Source: GWF2-50-93 sp041666985 | GTDB lineage: Bacteria; Verrucomicrobiota; Lentisphaeria; Victivallales; GWF2-50-93 | Length of the DNA: 9,460 bases | Assembly: GCA_041666985.1 (NCBI GenBank) | Contig: JBAYFV010000137.1 | Location: 1 to 9,460 of the forward strand | Reading direction: 5' to 3' | In this document: piece by piece, positions 5,742-9,460 of the stretch | Layout of the letters: every line of letters starts with the position of its first letter | Numbering within the stretch: position 1 is the stretch's first letter | Program-made: the position numbers and the translations under genes | Notes under the pieces: model-generated | The model's database searches: none | What the model saw: only the letters and a program-made list of their open reading frames with translations | What the model was told of the DNA's origin: nothing

Positions 5742-6463
5742 GGTTTTTCCTCCTGATTCCAAAACCTGGTGTATTCGGCTAAAATCGTTTTTCGGTAATT
5801 CTCCTCGGCTTCCAGCGGCACGGGATTATAGATTTTCGCAGTTTCAAGTATTTCCCGAATGACGTCTGCGTCCGGTTTGCGGCCTGCATCCCGGAATTTC
5901 TTGAAGATGAGGGGCAACGCCAGAAGTTCCATGGCCTTTCCGTCAATTACAATTCTTGTCACCGGAATCCCCGGGCGGCACGAGCAGGCGCCCTGTCTTT
6001 CTGCCTGCTTTGCAGCAGGGACATCGCTTGTGTCCGGCGCTGTGGAATGCCCATCTTTGCCGAGAGCCTTATCCACCAGTTCCGTCAGACGCCTGGCAGT
6101 CGCATCCACCGCCTGTTTCCCCGCCTTATTCAGGTTTCGCCTGCCTTCGGGCTTTTCCAGTCCCAGTTCTGCGACGAGTTCAGTAACGACGATGCTGGCC
6201 GCAGGTTTTCCGGAGTGCATTTCTGTTGCGCGGGCGGCGCACCGCAGCTCGCAGCCGTCCACCGTAATAGTGGGATGGAAGCGGGCAAATGTCCTGTCCC
6301 CTTCGCCACCTGCAAGAAAGAGCGGCAGGCAAATGGTCACAGTATTACCTGGACGCAGCTCGTGCAACACCTTGAGCGCTGCAAGCCGTGTTACCGTACC
6401 CTCCGCCAGTTCTTCGCCTGAACAGGCGACTATCCCTGCCTTGATTTCAGTCAAATTAACCAT
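5738..6463 (-). CDS. DGC-type putative zinc-binding protein with extra C-terminal domain
   Basis: This 241-aa soluble protein carries a divergent DGC domain in its first 120 residues: an early IVACSGEELAEGTVTRLAA (C14), C45, and VDGCELRCAARATE with C71 and C75. A low-complexity linker with C160-S-C162 follows. It leads to a separate C-terminal domain (about 167-235), IVIDGKAMELLALPLIF... ending ENYRKTILAEYTRFW, which I do not recognise with certainty. DGC proteins are predicted to bind zinc through conserved cysteines; their reaction is unknown. The ATG at 6463 has GGGAGG 5 bases before it and overlaps the preceding DGC gene by 8 bp. It looks like a diverged, extended paralogue of that neighbour, so the two may form a heteromer. 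Family is fairly sure, function unknown. Confidence 0.78.
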   Translation of the reverse strand: MVNLTEIKAGIVACSGEELAEGTVTRLAALKVLHELRPGNTVTICLPLFLAGGEGDRTFARFHPTITVDGCELRCAARATEMHSGKPAASIVVTELVAELGLEKPEGRRNLNKAGKQAVDATARRLTELVDKALGKDGHSTAPDTSDVPAAKQAERQGACSCRPGIPVTRIVIDGKAMELLALPLIFKKFRDAGRKPDADVIREILETAKIYNPVPLEAEENYRKTILAEYTRFWNQEEKP

Positions 6464-6890
6464 TTCGGCCTCCCTTCACATTCCTTGACCGACCGATCCC
6501 GATAACGGTTTCAGCGATTTCCTGAGCCAGGATTTTAGCCAGTTTCATGCCTTGATCATTCAACTCGGCTATGCCATCCGGTTTCAAATCCCTGTGACGG
6601 CGGAAGGCGTCAAACACGGTCTTTTCGCTTACGACTGTCCCGCCGCTCTGCCTGACCATTTTAGATGCGCACATCTGCGTGCATCCGTCTATGGTCACGA
6701 CAGGGTTCTGGGAGACAATGCTTCTCGCCTCCTCATCACCCAGAACCAGCTTGGACAGCGCGACGAGACGTGTATCGTCTGGACACATGTTTTCGCACAC
6801 CTCGTAGGCGGCCTCGCGGCTTACCGTGCCGAACGGCTTGCCAATTCCGCTGCATGGCACGATGACAACCTTTTGTTTTTCACCGCTCAT
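6456..6890 (-). CDS. DGC-type putative zinc-binding protein
   Basis: This 144-aa soluble protein is a canonical single-domain DGC protein. It opens VVIVPCSGIGKPFGTVSREA with C13, continues with C32 and C36 in VCENMC, and has the name-giving IDGCTQMCASK with C70 and C74. Five cysteines are thus available for a metal or metalloid site. The family is annotated as putative zinc-binding, with no reaction known to me. The ATG at 6890 is preceded by GAGGGAATC and overlaps the GcvH-like stop as ATGA, which settles the start against a longer in-frame one at 6977. Its C-terminus overlaps the next DGC gene by 8 bp. Very tight spacing suggests that GcvH-like, DGC and DGC proteins are made together in fixed amounts. 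Confidence 0.85.
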   Translation of the reverse strand: MSGEKQKVVIVPCSGIGKPFGTVSREAAYEVCENMCPDDTRLVALSKLVLGDEEARSIVSQNPVVTIDGCTQMCASKMVRQSGGTVVSEKTVFDAFRRHRDLKPDGIAELNDQGMKLAKILAQEIAETVIGIGRSRNVKGGRNG

Positions 6891-7348
6891 GATTCCCTCA
6901 ACTCCTTTTCCGCCAGGGATTTCACTGCGGATAAGTACGTCTGCGGATTCAGGAGTTTTGTGCAGTCGGCCTCCCATCCGGAGGTTTCAATCTCCGCTAT
7001 CCACCCTTTTCCATAAGGATCCCGATTAACCAGTTCCGGATGCCCTTCGAGCTCACTGTTGATTTCCACGACGGTGCCATTGACCGGGGACGGAAGCGCC
7101 AGCATTGTTTTCATTGTCTCGACATCGGCGAAGTCATCCCCTGCCGTGAGTTTGGTTCCGGCAGGTTTCGCCGTTACAAACGCAACGTCGCCACTGTGCT
7201 GCTGGAGATAGTCGGTCAAACCTACCCGGATACGGTTCTTTCCCTGCGGCTGCATCCAAAAGGCCCATACACCCCCTTCGCTGTAATAGCGGTCTGTTGG
7301 TACACGAAACGTGAACTTGCCGATTGTAATCTCCAGATCGGTTGACAT
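6887..7348 (-). CDS. gcvH: Glycine cleavage H-like lipoyl carrier protein
   Basis: This 153-aa protein has the GcvH biotinyl/lipoyl fold: RVGLTDYLQQHSGDVAFV, then DVETMKTMLALPSPVNGTVVEIN where K80 matches the lipoylated lysine of the family ES-V-K-A motif, then NSELEGHPELVNRDPYGKGWIAEI and a helical C-terminus. The usual N-terminal HEW segment is replaced by YYSEGGVWAFWMQ. No P-, T- or L-protein of glycine cleavage is nearby; instead it leads two DGC proteins and OsmC. It could therefore be a specialised lipoyl carrier, as GcvH-like proteins are in sulfur oxidation (sHdr) systems. The dihydrolipoyl dithiol binds As(III) tightly, which makes an arsenic or thiol role attractive; this is inference. 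The ATG at 7348 is preceded by AAGGAGAGGCT. The repeat element at 7368-7480 occupies its leader. Confidence 0.88.
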   Translation of the reverse strand: MSTDLEITIGKFTFRVPTDRYYSEGGVWAFWMQPQGKNRIRVGLTDYLQQHSGDVAFVTAKPAGTKLTAGDDFADVETMKTMLALPSPVNGTVVEINSELEGHPELVNRDPYGKGWIAEIETSGWEADCTKLLNPQTYLSAVKSLAEKELRES

Positions 7349-7367
7349 AGCCTCTCCTTTATCTTAT

Positions 7368-7480
7368 GAGGTAATTTCAAAATTGCCGAAGGTAGGGCGG
7401 TTTCTCCGAAACCGCCGCCTCAGAACGGACGGCTCGGAGAGCCATCCCCACCTTGAATTCGTCAATTTTGAAATTGGCTC
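7368..7480. repeat. Inverted-repeat hairpin element, copy 2, inside the operon
   Basis: This 113-bp element has ends GAGGTAATTTCAAAATTG and CAATTTTGAAATTGGCTC, GGTAGGG near the left and CCCCACC near the right, and inner hairpins GGCGGTTT/AAACCGCC (7396-7403 and 7409-7416) and GGCT/AGCC. It matches the copy at 1128-1241 over its whole length, with most differences in the first hairpin and the outer arm. It starts directly after the mini-thioredoxin stop codon and ends 19 bases before the GcvH-like start. In the mRNA it would form a strong structure between these genes, possibly setting expression or mRNA processing. Confidence 0.85.
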
Positions 7481-7714
7481 TTATGACAGCATTTTCTTGA
7501 TCTCGTCCAATGACGGCACGCGTCCCGCCACCTTCACCACTCCGTCCACTGCCAGGGCAGGCGTCATCAGCACGTTGAAGGAAATGATCTTCTGGATGTC
7601 TGTCACTTTCTCCAGTCGGTATTCAAGCCCCATAGCCTTGGCCGCCTGTTCCGTTGTCTCCGCCAATTTGGCGCACCTGGGACAACCTGCTCCGAGAATT
7701 TGCAAGGTCTTCAT
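7481..7714 (-). CDS. Mini-thioredoxin, redox-active disulfide protein 2 type (CPRC)
   Basis: This 77-aa cytoplasmic protein is a minimal thioredoxin-fold protein of the TM0996/MTH895 type. It starts directly with strand 1, has the active site GAGCPRCAKL (C11, C14), a later MTPALAVDG with the cis-proline P52, and a final helix SLDEIKKMLS. Such proteins often sit with ArsR regulators and permeases and may pass electrons to membrane or metalloid-reducing partners. In this operon it could reduce the CP pair of the ArsG-like membrane protein or the lipoyl group, by inference. It could also occupy the place of ArsE in arsEFG, but I cannot confirm that. AAGGAGGAG lies just before the ATG, a strong ribosome binding site. 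It is the second gene of the operon, 66 bp after arsR. Confidence 0.9.
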   Translation of the reverse strand: MKTLQILGAGCPRCAKLAETTEQAAKAMGLEYRLEKVTDIQKIISFNVLMTPALAVDGVVKVAGRVPSLDEIKKMLS

Positions 7715-7780
7715 AACTCCTCCTTTTCACCGGCTGCGCCGGCCTCTGTACAAGATCAGCGGACCGGGCCTTTTGTAAAA

Positions 7781-8095
7781 TCATATTCCCAGCGTCTTCT
7801 TCTTCCTCTTGAAATCGTCCCTTGCCACGCTCATAACGCATCCGAACACCTGCAAAATGCATGGTGTTGCGAGATGATGGCTCACCCTTGCGCCATCCTT
7901 CTTCTCAGTTATTATTCCGGTCTTCTTGAGCTGTGACAAATGGCGCGAAAGGGTTGACTGGTCAATGTTGAACAGCGGGATCAGCTCGCATACGCACTTG
8001 TCTCCCCGGCTAAGTTCGTCTATGATCATCAGTCTGACAGGATTGGCTATCGCCCTGATAATCCCGGCTTTTATTTCAGCTTCACCGTAGTTCAT
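7781..8095 (-). CDS. arsR: ArsR/SmtB-family repressor heading the long operon
   Basis: This 104-aa winged helix regulator has AIANPVRLMIIDEL in the first helices, DKCVCELIPLF with C34 and C36 as the arsenite-type CVC site, then NIDQSTLSRHLSQLKKTGIITEKKDGARVSHHL (recognition helix and wing). Two C-terminal cysteines, C79 and C86, could take part in the metalloid site. It probably controls the eight-gene operon that it starts, and sits over a promoter/operator at 8152-8180. The start ATG at 8095 has no clear Shine-Dalgarno sequence, unlike every other gene of the operon, so the repressor may be made at low level. The gene is diverged from the other arsR at 657-1028, which suggests separate control or a different inducer. 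Family call is firm; inducer is inferred. Confidence 0.93.
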   Translation of the reverse strand: MNYGEAEIKAGIIRAIANPVRLMIIDELSRGDKCVCELIPLFNIDQSTLSRHLSQLKKTGIITEKKDGARVSHHLATPCILQVFGCVMSVARDDFKRKKKTLGI

Positions 8096-8151
8096 TGTGC
8101 ATGCCCGGCATATTTTAGAGGTTCCCTTTGTTTATGGGTCCCATTTGCCGT

Positions 8152-8180
8152 AATATATGCAGATATGTGCATATATGCAA
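8152..8180 (-). promoter_or_regulatory. Promoter with embedded palindromic operator for the arsR-led operon
   Basis: ATATATGCA (8153-8161) and TGCATATAT (8168-8176) form a perfect inverted repeat with 9-bp arms and a 6-bp spacer. On the minus strand the same bases give TTGCAT (complement of 8175-8180), 17 bases, then TATATT (complement of 8152-8157), a good sigma70-like -35/-10 pair. A dimeric ArsR binding this dyad would block RNA polymerase directly. The dyad also lies 73 bp upstream of the rightward phosphatase gene and could affect it. Confidence 0.65.
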
Positions 8181-8248
8181 GAATCCGGCGGGGATTTCAT
8201 GCGGATTGCCATGCTGGATTATTGTCAAACAAGTGTTAATGTTAGCAC

Positions 8249-8878
8249 ATGATCAAGGGTGCAAAATTAAAATTCTTCCTTTCCGGAATTATTACGGTGG
8301 CGGTCGCCTCTGTCATTGCCGGTGTCCTGTGGAACAACGGATTGAGGGACAGGCTCTTTCCCAAAAGATGGGGTGTGGTTGAGTCGGGGAAAATCTGCAG
8401 GAGCGGGAAAATCAATCCCGCCATCATGGAGGGTGTTCTTCGGAAGAACAATATCAGGATAATCATCAATCTCACCGGCGCCGACGGACTTTCAAAAGCG
8501 GAATCGGATGCGGCGGGAAAACTCGGGGTTGAAATCTTCAGCTATAAATTTCTTGAGGGCGGACTTTCTTCCGCCGAAGACTACTCCGAGGTTCTGAAAA
8601 AAGTTTCAGATTCGCGCAGGGAGGGCAAACCGGTTCTCATCCATTGCAATGCCGGAGAAAACAGGACAGGGGGGGTTGTAGCCGTCTACAGGGTTCTTGT
8701 CGAGGGGAAATCACCCGAATACGCCTACGCCGAACTCCTGCGCTACGGCTGGAAAAAGGACAGTATGATGATTGCGCACCTGAATGAGAACATGAAGGAC
8801 ATATCGGCACTGCTTGTCAAAAACGGAGTTATCGATAAGGTTCCGGATCCCCTGCCGCAACTGCCTGTAAGGAGGTAG
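8249..8878 (+). CDS. Membrane-anchored tyrosine / dual-specificity phosphatase-like protein
   Basis: This 209-aa protein has one N-terminal membrane segment (about 8-28), which anchors a phosphatase domain. VVESGKICRSGKI and IRIIINLTGADG are typical of bacterial DSP-like phosphatases, and IHCNAGENRTG holds the CX5R signature with H132, C133 and R139. The general-acid aspartate normally ahead of the P-loop is not clear; the segment there reads YKFLEGGLSSAEDY. The domain would lie in the periplasm if the helix acts as an uncleaved signal anchor, but positive residues lie on both sides, so topology is uncertain. Substrate is unknown; protein tyrosine, phosphoinositide or other phosphate esters are possible. 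The ATG at 8249 lacks a clear ribosome binding site. It is divergent from the arsR operon, and ends 71 bp before the CRISPR array. Confidence 0.82.
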   Translation: MIKGAKLKFFLSGIITVAVASVIAGVLWNNGLRDRLFPKRWGVVESGKICRSGKINPAIMEGVLRKNNIRIIINLTGADGLSKAESDAAGKLGVEIFSYKFLEGGLSSAEDYSEVLKKVSDSRREGKPVLIHCNAGENRTGGVVAVYRVLVEGKSPEYAYAELLRYGWKKDSMMIAHLNENMKDISALLVKNGVIDKVPDPLPQLPVRR

Positions 8879-8949
8879 AAGTTCAGGAATGCCGGACTCA
8901 GAAAGTTTAGCGTTTCTAGTACTCTATAGAGATATTTTTCTTCAATCTG

Positions 8950-9460
8950 CGGTTCATCCCCACGGGCGTGGGGAAAATAGGCGGGGCGAGTCTGGATGAT
9001 GTCAGGAGCACGGTTCATCCCCACGGGCGTGGGGAAAATTTGCCAAGTTGCGCAAGCGTCTGGCACTGTTTCGGTTCATCCCCACGGGCGTGGGGAAAAT
9101 TGCCCGAGAGAGGATGCCGTATCAACAATAAGCGGTTCATCCCCACGGGCGTGGGGAAAATTCCTCTTTGTCCACGTCAATGCGGTGTATTATCGGTTCA
9201 TCCCCACGGGCGTGGGGAAAATACAACGTCTCTCTGGGCTGTTCAACGCCGCCTCGGTTCATCCCCACGGGCGTGGGGAAAATGCGGCTTCATCGTCAAA
9301 TTCCTTCTTGACAACCGGTTCATCCCCACGGGCGTGGGGAAAATGATGCTGATGAACCAGTTAGGAAGGCGGAATCTGGTTCATCCCCACGGGCGTGGGG
9401 AAAATTGATGAATTTGCAGGGAACGGTATTATTAAATCGGTTCATCCCCACGGGCGTGGG
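8950..9460 (-). CRISPR. Type I-E-like CRISPR array, truncated by the window end
   Basis: Nine repeats start at 8950, 9011, 9072, 9133, 9194, 9255, 9316, 9377 and 9438, exactly 61 bp apart; the last is cut at 23 bp by the window end. Each repeat is 29 bp (starts CGGTTCATCCCC, ends GTGGGGAAAAT) with 32-bp spacers, the standard type I-E dimensions. Read on the minus strand, the repeat has a CCCCACG/CGTGGGG stem and ends ATGAACCG, which matches the place of the E. coli 5' handle ATAAACCG. This argues for leftward transcription, with the leader beyond the right edge and the oldest spacers at the left. All spacers are different. The only repeat variation is C to T at the first base of the repeat at 9377. 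No cas gene is present in the window; the bases 8879-8949 to the left are AT-rich with no feature. Confidence 0.98.

Noticed and set aside
5859..6488. Plus-strand 209-aa reading frame
   Set aside because: It is the antisense shadow of the extended DGC gene, low in complexity (many Ser, Ala, Arg) and has no family features.
7730..7742. CCGGC-TGC-GCCGG hairpin between arsR and the mini-thioredoxin gene as a terminator
   Set aside because: There is no T-run after it on the minus strand; instead the ribosome binding site of the thioredoxin gene follows.
8889..8949. A decayed extra CRISPR repeat one period left of the first repeat
   Set aside because: The bases at the expected place (about 8889-8917) show no similarity to the repeat.
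8743..9066. Minus-strand 107-aa reading frame spanning the phosphatase 3' end and the first CRISPR repeats
   Set aside because: It runs antisense to a well-supported gene and into the CRISPR array, with no recognisable domain.
8968..9408. Open reading frames of 146 and 116 aa with repeated FIPTGVGK / VHPHGRGE / SSPRAWGK peptides
   Set aside because: These are translations of the CRISPR repeats in different frames; the 61-bp period shifts frame at each unit and keeps stops absent. They are not genes.

Overview
The window is bacterial DNA of medium GC content. Genes are tightly packed, with many 4-bp ATGA stop/start overlaps and purine-rich ribosome binding sites. No rRNA, tRNA or phylogenetic marker is present, so the organism cannot be named from sequence alone. 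The many intergenic hairpin modules and AAC-type heptamer tracts remind me of genomes of the Planctomycetota-Verrucomicrobiota-Chlamydiota group, especially Lentisphaerota/Kiritimatiellota; this is a weak impression only.

Layout. Positions 1-195 hold a cluster of strong hairpins. Positions 196-1028 (minus) encode an arsR-arsC pair for arsenate reduction, with a clear promoter/operator at 1058-1106. Positions 1279-2193 (minus) encode a TIM-barrel protein carrying the complete metal-ligand set of endonuclease IV. Positions 2194-2612 are a gene-free stretch with an inverted-repeat element, inverted heptamer tracts, a hairpin and a small operator-like palindrome. Positions 2613-3967 (plus) encode a translationally coupled nucleoside phosphorylase and SAM-dependent methyltransferase. 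Positions 8095 down to 4068 (minus) form one eight-gene operon: arsR, mini-thioredoxin, GcvH-like lipoyl protein, two DGC-type zinc-binding proteins, OsmC-like protein, arsF-like and arsG-like. Positions 8249-8878 (plus) encode a membrane-anchored tyrosine/dual-specificity phosphatase. From 8950 to the window end is a type I-E-like CRISPR array with an exact 61-bp period, continuing off the right edge.

How the genes may work together. The long operon is the most interesting part. A CVC-type ArsR is followed by a set of proteins that all look thiol- or metal-linked: a cytoplasmic CxxC mini-thioredoxin, a lipoyl carrier without its glycine cleavage partners, two DGC zinc-binding proteins, an OsmC protein that has lost a conserved cysteine, a membrane-anchored CxxC protein (ArsF-like), and a CcdA-like membrane protein with paired CP motifs (ArsG-like). 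I infer a metalloid-induced thiol-redox relay or carrier system, possibly for arsenicals. Two separate ArsR-controlled units (arsRC and this operon) lie about 3 kb apart. Two copies of a roughly 114-bp inverted-repeat element, one inside the long operon, preserve a stem by compensatory base changes.
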